NCBI GenBank assembly: GCA_050699035.1
Contig: JBOHDE010000049.1
Span: 1 to 20,635 of the forward strand
Direction: 5' to 3'
DNA length: 20,635 nt
Source of the DNA: WHTB01 sp050699035
GTDB lineage: Bacteria > Actinomycetota > Actinomycetes > Propionibacteriales > Nocardioidaceae
Shown here: positions 1-9,239 of the stretch, in pieces
How the letters are laid out: each line of letters opens with the position of its first letter
Numbering within the stretch: position 1 is the stretch's first letter
Translations under genes and position numbers: made by a program
Notes under the pieces: generated by a model
Seen by the model: the letters and a program-made list of their open reading frames with translations, nothing else
Database searches by the model: none
What the model was told of the DNA's origin: nothing

Positions 1-1146
1 GGGCTGGTCGCCTTCACCGAGATGGCGCCGTACGTCGTGGCGAAGGCCCTCGGCGGACCGGTCATCGACCGGCTCGGCGCCCGGCGGGTGATCCTGATCG
101 CGGACATCGCCAGCGTCGTCGTCGTCGGGCTCGTACCCCTGCTCCACGCGCTCGACCTGTTGCACCTCGCGGCGCTGCTCGCGATCGTCGCGGTGGCCGG
201 GGTGCTGCGCGGCCCGGGCGACTCCGCCACACATGCGCTGGTGCCCGACATCGCCGAGGGCGCCGGCGTCTCGCTGGAGCGGGTCACCGGACTCGCCGGG
301 GTGGTCGAGCGGCTGGCCAGCACGGCCGGTGCCGCCCTCGCCGCCGCCCTGGTGGCCGTCGTCGGCCCCGCCACCGCCCTGGTCATCGACGCCGCCAGCT
401 TCGGGTTCTCCGCGGCGCTGATCGCGCTGACGGCACCGCGGCGGGTGCACCACGTCGAGGACGAGGACGAGCTGGGCTATGTCGCCCGGCTGCACAGCGG
501 CTGGCAGTTCCTGCGCGGCGACGCCGTCCTCGTCGCGATGGTCGTGATGCTCGCCGTCACCAACCTGCTCGATCAGGCGTACGTCGTGGTGCTCGTGCCG
601 GTGTGGGCGTACGAGAGCGGGCACGGCGTCGCCGTCGTCGGCACCCTCTTCGCCTGCTTCTCGGGGGCCGCGGTCGTCGGCAGCGTGCTCGCCACGACGA
701 TCGCCGATCGGCTGCCGCGCTTCGCGACCTACCTCGTCGCGTTCTTCGTCGCCGGGGCTCCCCGCTACGTCGCGCTCGCCCTCGACGCGCCGATCCCGGT
801 CGTGCTGGCGGTCGGGATAGCGGGCGGGTTCGCGGCCGGGTTCATCAACCCGATCCTGGGCGCAGTGATCTTCGAGCGGATTCCGAAGCACCTGATGGGC
901 CGGGTCTCGTCGCTCACGACGTCGCTCGCCTGGGCCGGCATCCCGCTCGGCAGCCTGGCCGGCGGCGCCCTCGTCGCCGGGGTCGGGATCTCGCCCGCAC
1001 TGCTGCTGATGGGCGTCGCCTACCTGGTCGCGACCATGCTGCCCGCCGTACGGCCGCAGTGGCGGCAGCTTGACCGGCAGCTCGACCGTGAGGGAGTCGG
1101 GGCCGCTGCGGCGAGCCAGCCGGTGTCGGACCGCACCGGCGGCTAG
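1..1146 (+). CDS. MFS transporter, 5' truncated by window edge
   Basis: This is the C-terminal ~380 residues of a major facilitator superfamily exporter. The reading frame is open from base 1, and the first in-frame ATG (base 22) lies inside a transmembrane helix, so the true start is outside the window. The stretch GGPVIDRLGARR just after it is the conserved MFS loop between TM2 and TM3, so roughly one and a half helices are missing. About ten hydrophobic segments follow, with a polar central loop near residues 140-160 of the visible part, and the protein ends in a short hydrophilic tail. The overall look is of the drug-efflux/EntS-like (MFS_3) group; the substrate cannot be read from sequence. 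The next gene starts 11 bases after the stop on the same strand, so the two may be cotranscribed. Confidence 0.85.
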   Translation, partial: GLVAFTEMAPYVVAKALGGPVIDRLGARRVILIADIASVVVVGLVPLLHALDLLHLAALLAIVAVAGVLRGPGDSATHALVPDIAEGAGVSLERVTGLAGVVERLASTAGAALAAALVAVVGPATALVIDAASFGFSAALIALTAPRRVHHVEDEDELGYVARLHSGWQFLRGDAVLVAMVVMLAVTNLLDQAYVVVLVPVWAYESGHGVAVVGTLFACFSGAAVVGSVLATTIADRLPRFATYLVAFFVAGAPRYVALALDAPIPVVLAVGIAGGFAAGFINPILGAVIFERIPKHLMGRVSSLTTSLAWAGIPLGSLAGGALVAGVGISPALLLMGVAYLVATMLPAVRPQWRQLDRQLDREGVGAAAASQPVSDRTGG

Positions 1147-1157
1147 CGTCTCCCGGC

Positions 1158-2012
1158 GTGTCTCCCATCGACCGCTACGGTCCCGACGTACTCGCCTCCG
1201 ACTGGCGCGTGCCCAAGCGTGGCCGGTCGACCGACCTGACCCTCGAGGTCGACCTGGTGGTCGAGGAGGTGATGACCGGGTTCTGTGGCGCCGTGCTGCG
1301 TTGGGACCGCGACCTCGGCACCGTGGATCTCGAGGACCGCAAGGGAAAACGCCGCACTTTCCCACTCGGGCCCGGCTTCCTGCACGAGGGACGGCCGGTG
1401 GTCCTGCGGGCCCCGAAGGCCAAGCGGCCGCCACGGCAGACCCGTACCGCGTCGGGCTCGGTGGCCGTGCCAGGCGCCAAGGCACGAGTCGCCCGAGCCA
1501 GCCGCATCTTCGTCGAGGGCCGGCACGACGCCGAGCTGGTCGAGCGGGTCTGGGGCGACGACCTGCGCCTCGAGGGCGTGGTGGTCGAGTACCTCGAGGG
1601 CGTCGACGACCTGCCGTCGGTGGTGGCCGAGCTGCAACCCGACCAGCGCCGGCGGATCGGCGTGCTCGTCGACCACCTCGTGCCCGGCTCCAAGGAGACA
1701 AAGATCGCCGAGGCGGTACGCCGCGGACCGCACGGCCAGCACGTCCTGGTCGTCGGACACCCGTACGTCGACGTCTGGCAGGCCGTCAAACCCGACCGGC
1801 TCGGCCTCACCGAGTGGCCGACGATCCCGCGGTCGGTGCCGTGGAAGAACGGCATCTGCCGGGCCCTCGGCTGGCCGCACCGCGAGCAGGCCGACATCGC
1901 CCGTGCCTGGCAGCGGATCCTCTCGCGAGTCGCGACGTACGCTGATCTTGAACCCGCCTTGCTCGGGAAGGTCGAGGAGCTGATCGACTTCGTCACGGCG
2001 GCGGAGGGGTGA
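1158..2012 (+). CDS. DUF3097 family protein
   Basis: This 284-residue soluble protein matches the actinobacterial DUF3097 family, which has no established function and commonly sits near hemW. The N-terminal third (about 1-90) is beta-rich. A basic linker follows, then a domain beginning at RIFVEGRHDAELVERVWGDD (about 116-135) whose glutamate and later VDHLVPGSKE segment (about 171-180) resemble a TOPRIM-like fold. A nucleic-acid role is only an inference from that resemblance. The GTG at 1158 is chosen because the family-typical N-terminus MSPIDRYGPDVL begins there. No Shine-Dalgarno is visible, but TAGCGT at 1144-1149, overlapping the upstream stop, could be a -10 for a nearly leaderless message. 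DUF4870 follows after 7 bases. Confidence 0.85.
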   Translation: MSPIDRYGPDVLASDWRVPKRGRSTDLTLEVDLVVEEVMTGFCGAVLRWDRDLGTVDLEDRKGKRRTFPLGPGFLHEGRPVVLRAPKAKRPPRQTRTASGSVAVPGAKARVARASRIFVEGRHDAELVERVWGDDLRLEGVVVEYLEGVDDLPSVVAELQPDQRRRIGVLVDHLVPGSKETKIAEAVRRGPHGQHVLVVGHPYVDVWQAVKPDRLGLTEWPTIPRSVPWKNGICRALGWPHREQADIARAWQRILSRVATYADLEPALLGKVEELIDFVTAAEG

Positions 2013-2019
2013 GGATGCG

Positions 2020-2457
2020 ATGACGACGACACCACCCGATGACGGGCAGTCCGACAACTCCGGCCTGCCGCCCCCGCCGGGCTCCGGGCCGCCGCCACCC
2101 GGCTTCCCGCCGTACGGCTTCGGGCCACGACCCTTCACCCAGTCGGAGACCCAGTCGTGGGTGCTGGCCGCCCACCTCGGCCCGCTGCTGATCGGGTTCT
2201 TGGCACCGCTGATCGTGATGCTCGTCGTGGACAAGCGTTCGGCGTTTGCCAGGCAACAAGCGGTCGAGGCGCTGAACTTCCAGCTCTCGTTCCTGCTCTA
2301 TGCCATCGTCGCGGCGTTCTCGTTGTTGCTGCTGATCGGCCTGCTCCTGCTGCCGGTGGTCGGCCTGCTGTGGCTGGTCTTCATGGTCGTTGCGGCGGTG
2401 CGGAGCAGCACCGGCGAGCCGTACCGGTACCCGCTCACCATCCGGATGGTCACCTGA
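2020..2457 (+). CDS. DUF4870 domain membrane protein
   Basis: This is a 145-residue small membrane protein. Residues 1-45 are Pro/Gly-rich and probably disordered and cytoplasmic. The rest carries the DUF4870 pattern: a first helix with HLGPLLIGFLAPLIV, a polar turn containing DKRSAFARQQAVEALNFQ, and two further hydrophobic helices ending in a short tail. The conserved A-x-E-A-L-N-F-Q motif at the start of the second helix is diagnostic. The ATG at 2020 is supported by GAGG at 2011-2014, which overlaps the DUF3097 stop and suggests translational coupling. The gene ends only 4 bases from the convergent hemW stop, leaving no room for a separate terminator. Molecular function is unknown. Confidence 0.85.
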   Translation: MTTTPPDDGQSDNSGLPPPPGSGPPPPGFPPYGFGPRPFTQSETQSWVLAAHLGPLLIGFLAPLIVMLVVDKRSAFARQQAVEALNFQLSFLLYAIVAAFSLLLLIGLLLLPVVGLLWLVFMVVAAVRSSTGEPYRYPLTIRMVT

Positions 2458-2461
2458 CCGG

Positions 2462-3697
2462 CTACGGCAGCAGCGCCCGCACGACCGCGTCGGCGAGCAG
2501 CCGCCCGCGCAGGGTGAGGACGACCCGCCCCTGCTCCAGCGCATCGGCGGTGGCCAGCCCGTCGGCCACCGCACCGACCGCCGCCCGACGTCCGGCGGGG
2601 TCCAGCACCGCCACGTCGAGGCCGTCGGCCAGCCGGGCCTCCAACAGCACCCGCTCGACACGGCGAGTCTCGACGTCCAGCACCTCGCGGGCATGTGCGG
2701 GGCTCACCCCGTCGGCGAGCCGGTCCGCGTAGGCCGCCGGATGGCGCACGTTCCACCAGCGGACGCCGCCGACGTGCGAGTGGGCGCCCGGCCCGACGCC
2801 CCACCAGTCGCCGCCGGTCCAGTAGGTCTCGTTGTGCCGGCAGCGAGCGGCGTCCTCGACGGCCCAGTTGGACAGCTCGTACCACGTCATCCCGGCCTGC
2901 CCGAGCAGCTCGTCGGCCAGTGCGTACTTGTCCGCCAGGTCGTCGTCGTCGGGCGCCGGAACCTCCCCGCGGCGGACCCGGCGGGCGAGCGCGGTGCCGT
3001 CCTCCACGATCAGCGCGTACGCGGACACGTGGTCGGGCTCCATCGCGAGCGCGGACTCCAGACTCCGCCGCCAGTCGCCGAGCGACTCCCCCGGGGTGCC
3101 GTAGATCAGGTCGAGGCTGACCTGCTCGAAGCCCGCCTCCCGGGCCCACCGCACCGCCTGCGGCACGCGTTCGGGATCGTGGGTGCGGTCGAGGGTGGTG
3201 AGTACGTGAGGCACGGCCGACTGCATCCCGTACGAGACCCGGGTGAACCCGGCCGCGCGCAGCCGGGACAGGCCGGCGGGGCCGACCGAGTCGGGGTTGG
3301 CCTCGGTCGTGACCTCGGCGTCGGCGGCCAGGCCGAGCTCGTCACGTACGGCCCCGAGCACGTCGGCCAGCCGGTCGGCCGGTAGCAGGGTCGGCGTACC
3401 GCCGCCGAAGAACACCGTGTCGACCGGCCGGTGCGGCGCCGCTGCCAGCACGTTGGCCGCCAGCCGGACCTCGGCGGCCGCCGCCTGGTGGTACGTCGCC
3501 TGCGACGCCCCGGCGACCAGGCCGGGACCGAGCTCGCTCGCCGTGTAGGTGTTGAAGTCGCAGTAGCCGCACCGCACGGCGCAGAACGGCACATGGACGT
3601 AGACGCCGAACGCCTGCTGGCCGTGCGCCGCCAATGCCGCCTCCGGCAGCCCACCGTCGGCGGGCGCCGGTTGACCATCAGGGAGCGCGGTGGGCAC
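2462..3697 (-). CDS. hemW: Radical SAM heme chaperone HemW (formerly coproporphyrinogen III oxidase-like)
   Basis: This 411-residue radical SAM protein has the [4Fe-4S]/SAM motif CAVRCGYC (Cys39, Cys43, Cys46) following VYVHVPF. It has the FFGGGTPTLL segment typical of the family and HNETYW further on, which is the HNxxYW signature separating HemW from true HemN. HemW proteins bind heme and act as chaperones for heme insertion, so oxygen-independent coproporphyrinogen oxidase activity should not be assumed. The C-terminus has the usual winged-helix-like HemN_C region. The start chosen is GTG at 3697, giving a Pro/Ala-rich 28-residue leader before the core. A start further in cannot be excluded, but no better Met or Val with a ribosome site is seen. 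The upstream 89 bases hold several GACA/TGTC inverted repeats. Confidence 0.93.
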   Translation of the reverse strand: MPTALPDGQPAPADGGLPEAALAAHGQQAFGVYVHVPFCAVRCGYCDFNTYTASELGPGLVAGASQATYHQAAAAEVRLAANVLAAAPHRPVDTVFFGGGTPTLLPADRLADVLGAVRDELGLAADAEVTTEANPDSVGPAGLSRLRAAGFTRVSYGMQSAVPHVLTTLDRTHDPERVPQAVRWAREAGFEQVSLDLIYGTPGESLGDWRRSLESALAMEPDHVSAYALIVEDGTALARRVRRGEVPAPDDDDLADKYALADELLGQAGMTWYELSNWAVEDAARCRHNETYWTGGDWWGVGPGAHSHVGGVRWWNVRHPAAYADRLADGVSPAHAREVLDVETRRVERVLLEARLADGLDVAVLDPAGRRAAVGAVADGLATADALEQGRVVLTLRGRLLADAVVRALLP

Positions 3698-3720
3698 CCG
3701 ACCATTCTCTCAGCCCATCC

Positions 3721-3760
3721 GGCGCACACGAGCCGCGAGTTGTCAGACAGTTCGTGCGCC
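3721..3760. repeat. Imperfect inverted repeat upstream of hemW
   Basis: GGCGCAC at 3721-3727 pairs perfectly with GTGCGCC at 3754-3760. A shifted pairing, CACGA (3727-3731) with TCGTG (3752-3756), is also possible. The enclosed sequence includes TGTC-A-GACA at 3741-3749. The whole 89-bp hemW leader region is therefore palindrome-rich. It could be an RNA leader structure or a cluster of repressor sites. Confidence 0.4.
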
Positions 3761-3775
3761 CCGCCGCACGTTCCG

Positions 3776-3791
3776 CCTGACAAGTGTCAGG
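3776..3791. promoter_or_regulatory. Inverted repeat CCTGACA-AG-TGTCAGG, candidate operator
   Basis: This is a perfect 7-bp inverted repeat with a 2-bp centre, overlapping the stop codon of the acyl-CoA synthetase gene and lying about 79 bases upstream of hemW. The loop is too small and there is no T tract, so a dimeric repressor site is more likely than a terminator. The GACA-N2-TGTC core is shared with the site between the TetR and P450 genes. Confidence 0.4.
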
Positions 3792-5619
3792 AGTACAGGA
3801 CGTCCAGCCGGTCGCGGTAGTTGTCCTCGACCACCTTGCGCTTGACCTTCATCGACGGCGTCATCTCGCCGGACTCCACCGACAGGTCGTGCTCGAGCAG
3901 GATGAACTTCTTGATCGTCTCCCAGCGGTTGAGCCGGGAGTTGAGCTCCTTGACGTAGCCCTCGACCATCGCGTTGACCTCGGGCGTGGCGACGATCTCG
4001 GCGTAGCTGCGCCCGGCCTGGCCGTGGTGCTCGGCCCACTGCGCCATCGCGTCCGGGTCGAGGGTGATGATCGCGGTGCAGAAGTTGCGGTCGGCACCGT
4101 GCACGACGATCTGGCTGGCGTACGGGCAGACCGCCTTGAACTGGCCCTCGATGGTCGACGGCGCGACGTACTTGCCGCCCGACGTCTTGAACAGGTCCTT
4201 CTTGCGGTCGGTGATGCGGACGAAGCCGTCGGCGTCGATCTCGCCGATATCACCGGTGTGGAACCAGCCGTCGTCGGTCAGCGTCTCCGCCGTCTGCGTG
4301 TCGAGGCCGTTGTAGCCCTCCATCACCCCGGGGCCTTTGATCATGATCTCGCCATCCACGGCGATCTTGAACTCGGTGCCGGAGAACGGGATGCCGACCG
4401 TGCCGAACTTGAAGTTGTCCGGCCGGTTGACCGCCGAGCCGGCTGACGTCTCGGTCAGCCCGTACCCCTCGAGGATGAGGATGTCGGCGGCGTAGAACCA
4501 CTCGGCGACGTCGCGGCTCAGCGCCGCGGCCCCGGAGATGAAGAACCGCACCCGGCCCCCGAACCGGGCCCGGATCTTCGAGAACACCAGCTTGTCCGCG
4601 ACCTTGTGCTGAGCCGCGAGTACGGCCGGCACCGGCTCACCCGCCAGCTTGCGGCGCGCGACGTCGCGTCCCACCTTCGTGGCCCACGCGAAGATCTTCG
4701 CCTTCGCGCCTCCCTCCTGCTCGGCCATCGTGACGATGCGCCCATGGGCCTTCTCGAAGATGCGTGGTGCCGCGCCCATGAACGTCGGGCGCACTACGGC
4801 GAGGTTGTCGATGATCTTGTCGACCCGGCCGTCGACCGCGGTGGCGAAGCCGATCGACAGCTGGGTGGTCAGCAGCACCTTGCCGAACGAGTGCGCCATC
4901 GGCAGCCAGAGGTACTGCACGTCGTCGACATGCAGGATGTTCTGAGCCGCCACGGCGGAGCCCTCGTACGTCCAGCCGCTGTGCCGGAGCCGGACGCCCT
5001 TCGGCCGCCCGGTCGTCCCGGAGGTGTAGATCAGCGTGGCGAGGCTGTCTCCCTGGGTCGCCTCGACCCGCTCGTCGATGACGTTCGGGGTGTCACTGAG
5101 CTGCTTGGCACCCAGCGCCTCGAGGTCGTCCAGCGAGATCACCAGCTCGCCGTCGGTGCTGCCGTCGAACGTCACGATCTTGGTGAGAGCCGGCAGCTCG
5201 CTGCTGCGCTCACGGACCTTGGCGATCTGCTCGTCGTCCTCCGCGAACACCACGCGGCTCTCCGAGTCGGACAGGATGAACCCGACGTCGGAGCCCATCG
5301 TGCTCGGGTAGACCGTCGTCGTCGCCGCGCCGGAGCACATGATCGCGAGGTCGGCCAGCACCCACTCGTAGCGGGTGTTCGACGCGATCGCGACGCGCTG
5401 CTCCGGCTCGATGCCCAGAGCCACCAGACCGGCCGCGAGAGTACGTACCCGGTCGCCCGTCTGGGCCCAGGTCACCGACTCCCAGGCTTCCCCGACCGGG
5501 AAGCGGAACGCCTCACGGTCCGGGGTCTGCTGCACCCGGTCGAACAACATCCGACCGACGTTCGCGGCGCGGTTCTCGACGACGCTGTGGTCGTCGGCGG
5601 AGGACAAAGCGGCAGACAT
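3787..5619 (-). CDS. Long-chain fatty-acid-CoA ligase (FadD15-like AMP-binding enzyme)
   Basis: This 610-residue ANL-superfamily enzyme activates long-chain fatty acids to acyl-CoA via acyl-AMP. The P-loop-like AMP-binding motif YTSGTTGRPKG starts at residue 198. The later signatures are all present: GYGLTETS, DGWFHTGDIGEID, the hinge ITDRKKDLFKTSGGKY, and a C-terminal K in TPSMKVKRK corresponding to the catalytic-lysine region. The length and the GGKYVAPSTIE segment fit the bacterial FadD15/long-chain synthetase subgroup rather than short-chain Acs. The reading frame extends to a GTG at 5640, but AAGGGAG at 5624-5630 sits 4 bases before the ATG at 5619 (MSAALSS), so 5619 is preferred. The gene lies between lepA and hemW on the same strand. 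The 150-base gap from lepA suggests its own promoter, though none is convincing. Confidence 0.92.
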   Translation of the reverse strand: MSAALSSADDHSVVENRAANVGRMLFDRVQQTPDREAFRFPVGEAWESVTWAQTGDRVRTLAAGLVALGIEPEQRVAIASNTRYEWVLADLAIMCSGAATTTVYPSTMGSDVGFILSDSESRVVFAEDDEQIAKVRERSSELPALTKIVTFDGSTDGELVISLDDLEALGAKQLSDTPNVIDERVEATQGDSLATLIYTSGTTGRPKGVRLRHSGWTYEGSAVAAQNILHVDDVQYLWLPMAHSFGKVLLTTQLSIGFATAVDGRVDKIIDNLAVVRPTFMGAAPRIFEKAHGRIVTMAEQEGGAKAKIFAWATKVGRDVARRKLAGEPVPAVLAAQHKVADKLVFSKIRARFGGRVRFFISGAAALSRDVAEWFYAADILILEGYGLTETSAGSAVNRPDNFKFGTVGIPFSGTEFKIAVDGEIMIKGPGVMEGYNGLDTQTAETLTDDGWFHTGDIGEIDADGFVRITDRKKDLFKTSGGKYVAPSTIEGQFKAVCPYASQIVVHGADRNFCTAIITLDPDAMAQWAEHHGQAGRSYAEIVATPEVNAMVEGYVKELNSRLNRWETIKKFILLEHDLSVESGEMTPSMKVKRKVVEDNYRDRLDVLYS

Positions 5620-5769
5620 CGGACTCCCTTGGCGGGCCACCTGGACAGGGTCGACCCTATGCGGACCGGTTCGGTGATTGCAGCACGGTAGAGGAGATCG
5701 TTACCAATGGGTAGGGGGGCGCATCACGGGTTGACAACGACACCCCTGCCAGCGGCGTTCGGTACGCGG

Positions 5770-7632
<1,863 letters not shown>

Positions 7633-7771
7633 GTACAACTCTCGGTGGGAAGGGCGGATCCGGGCATCGCCATCATCCCATGGGCCGCGGCTCGAGCTGC
7701 CCGCGCCGGCAACGGTCGGGCCGGCGGTGCGGGTGGGTGAGCGGTCGTGCTGGTGGCGCGGGCCGGTCGAT

Positions 7772-7801
7772 TTGGGTGTCACCGAGCGGCGCTGGTAACC
7801 T
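7772..7801 (+). promoter_or_regulatory. Candidate rpsT promoter in the lepA-rpsT divergent region
   Basis: TAACCT at 7796-7801 fits the actinobacterial -10 pattern TANNNT. TTGGGT at 7772-7777 is a weak -35 at 18-bp spacing. It would give an rpsT leader of roughly 70 bases. The remainder of the 247-base intergenic region (7633-7879) is GC-rich with no other feature I can support; the lepA promoter was not identified. Confidence 0.3.
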
Positions 7802-7879
7802 GGCTCGTCGCGCGAGCGCGCCGTCGTGGCGTGTCCGCGCACTCCGACCCCATCACCCAGCAGACCGAGGCATCGCTCC

Positions 7880-8140
7880 GTGGCGAACATCAAGTCCCAG
7901 ATCAAGCGCATCCGGCAGAACAACGCCCGGCACGAGCGCAACAAGGCGGTCAAGTCCGCCCTGAAGACGTCGATCCGTCGCTTCCACGAGGCCGCGGACG
8001 CCGGCGAGACCGAGAAGGCGGAGGAGCTCGCCCGGGCCGCCAACCGCAAGCTCGACCAGGCTGCGTCGGCCGGTGTGATCCACAAGAACCAGGCTGCCAA
8101 CAAGAAGTCGGCGATCACCAAGAAGGCCGGGTCGCTCTGA
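7880..8140 (+). CDS. rpsT: Small ribosomal subunit protein bS20
   Basis: This 86-residue, lysine/arginine/alanine-rich helical protein binds 16S rRNA early in 30S assembly. The N-terminus VANIKSQIKRIRQNNARHER, the middle KSALKTSIRRF and the C-terminal IHKNQAANKKSAITKK are all classic bS20. A longer in-frame start exists at 7826, but it would add a proline-rich stretch not seen in the family. GTG at 7880 gives the right length and is preceded by GAGG (7867-7870) at 9-base spacing. The stop lies inside a 12-base tandem duplication. Confidence 0.96.
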   Translation: MANIKSQIKRIRQNNARHERNKAVKSALKTSIRRFHEAADAGETEKAEELARAANRKLDQAASAGVIHKNQAANKKSAITKKAGSL

Positions 8141-8157
8141 CCCCAGCTCTGACCCCA
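8134..8157. repeat. 12-bp tandem duplication across the rpsT stop codon
   Basis: GCTCTGACCCCA occurs twice in direct succession (8134-8145 and 8146-8157). Because the unit is a multiple of three and contains the TGA, a second in-frame TGA follows the real stop at 8150-8152. It may be a recent slippage event or an incidental double stop. Confidence 0.8.
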
Positions 8158-8190
8158 GCGCAGGCCGCGCCGGCCTGAGCACGGTCGCGG

Positions 8191-8221
8191 AGGCGTCGCC
8201 CTGAGTGGGCGGCGCCTTTGT
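8191..8221. terminator. Bidirectional intrinsic terminator between rpsT and holA
   Basis: An 11-bp stem (8191-8201 with 8207-8217, one G-U wobble) encloses the loop TGAGT and is followed on + by TTTGT. It lies between the convergent ends of rpsT and holA, so it can serve rpsT directly and probably the holA operon too, although the minus strand lacks a strong T tract. A smaller 5-bp hairpin (8162-8176) lies just upstream. Confidence 0.7.
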
Positions 8222-8247
8222 CATGTCCAGCTCCGGGTCGGGCGCGC

Positions 8248-9225
8248 TCAGTGCAGGTCGCGGGCGGCGACCACGGCGAGCACCATCCGCTCGAGTGCGT
8301 ACTCCGCGTCGTCGGCGGCGCCTTTGACGTCGGCGTCGGCCCGAGCGACCGCGGTGATCGCGGCGGCCAGGCCGCGCGGGCTCCAGCCCCGCACCTGGGC
8401 GCGGAGGGTCCTGAGCTTCCATGGCGGTACGCCGACCTCGCGGGCCAGGTCGGCCTCTCGCATCCCGCGCGGCGCGGACACCAGCCGCGCGAGACCCCGC
8501 AGCCCGGACGCAAACGCGCTGGTGAGCAGCACCGGCACGACGCCGTTGCCCATCGCCCACCGCAGCTGCTCGAGCGCCGAGGCCGCCTCACCGGAGATCG
8601 CCGCGTCGGCGACCGCGAAGCCCTTGACCTCGGCCCGCCCGCCGAAGTAGCTGCCGACCACCTCGACGCTGATCTGCTCACCGGCGAAGTCGCTGGACAG
8701 CTGGCCGGCCGCCGCGGACAGCGCGCGCAGGTCGCTCCCGACCGCGTCGACCAGCATGGTGGCCGCGGCCTCGTCGATGCGGCCGCCGCTGGCCCGGACC
8801 TCGGCGGAGACGAACCGGGGCAGCTCGTAGTGCTTCGGCGCCTCGCAGGTGACCTCGACCGCCTTGGCCTTGCGCAGCTTGTCGAGAACGCCCTTGCCCT
8901 TCTGCCCGCCGGAGTGCAGCAGCACCAGCGCGATGTCGGGCGCTGGGTCACCGGCGTACGCGACCACCCGGGTCGCCGACTCGTCGGGCAGGTCCTGCAG
9001 GCCGCGCACGACGACGGCCCGTGACGACGCGAACAGCGACGGGCTGGTCAGCTCGGCCAGGGCGCCCGGACCGAGCTCGGCGGCGGCGATCTCGGTGACG
9101 TCGGCATCGCTGTCGGCCGCGCGGAGCGCCTGCACCACCGTGCTCACCGTGCGCTCGGCCAGGAACTCCTCGGCGCCGGTCACCAGCGTGACCGTGCCCA
9201 GGATGTCGGCTGCGGAGGGTGCCAT
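8248..9225 (-). CDS. holA: DNA polymerase III subunit delta (clamp loader)
   Basis: This 325-residue protein matches actinobacterial HolA, the clamp-loader subunit that opens the beta sliding clamp. Visible features are the N-terminal LVTGAEEFLAERTV (the delta replacement of a P-loop, typically G-E-E-x-F/L), the central LASGLRGLARL-type helices, and the C-terminal region with GVPPWKLRTLRAQVRGWS. The GVPP-W-K/L-R pattern is characteristic. The length is usual for the family. ATG at 9225 begins MAPSAADILG; no good ribosome site precedes it, but the comEC stop is only 14 bases upstream, so translation is probably coupled in a comEA-comEC-holA operon. That order is common in actinobacteria and firmicutes. 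Confidence 0.92.
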   Translation of the reverse strand: MAPSAADILGTVTLVTGAEEFLAERTVSTVVQALRAADSDADVTEIAAAELGPGALAELTSPSLFASSRAVVVRGLQDLPDESATRVVAYAGDPAPDIALVLLHSGGQKGKGVLDKLRKAKAVEVTCEAPKHYELPRFVSAEVRASGGRIDEAAATMLVDAVGSDLRALSAAAGQLSSDFAGEQISVEVVGSYFGGRAEVKGFAVADAAISGEAASALEQLRWAMGNGVVPVLLTSAFASGLRGLARLVSAPRGMREADLAREVGVPPWKLRTLRAQVRGWSPRGLAAAITAVARADADVKGAADDAEYALERMVLAVVAARDLH

Positions 9226-9239
9226 CGCCGGCCACTATG

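Noticed and set aside
2462..3697. Calling the radical SAM gene hemN (oxygen-independent coproporphyrinogen oxidase)
   Set aside because: The HNxxYW motif and its location with the lepA/DUF3097 neighbourhood fit HemW, the heme chaperone.
5731..5736. TTGACA on + between lepA and the acyl-CoA ligase as a promoter
   Set aside because: It would read into the antisense strand of lepA, and no -10-like hexamer follows at 16-19 bp.
7633..8121. N-terminal extension of LepA of about 160 residues
   Set aside because: It overlaps rpsT in antisense, is not LepA-like, and a GTG with family-typical position exists at 7632.
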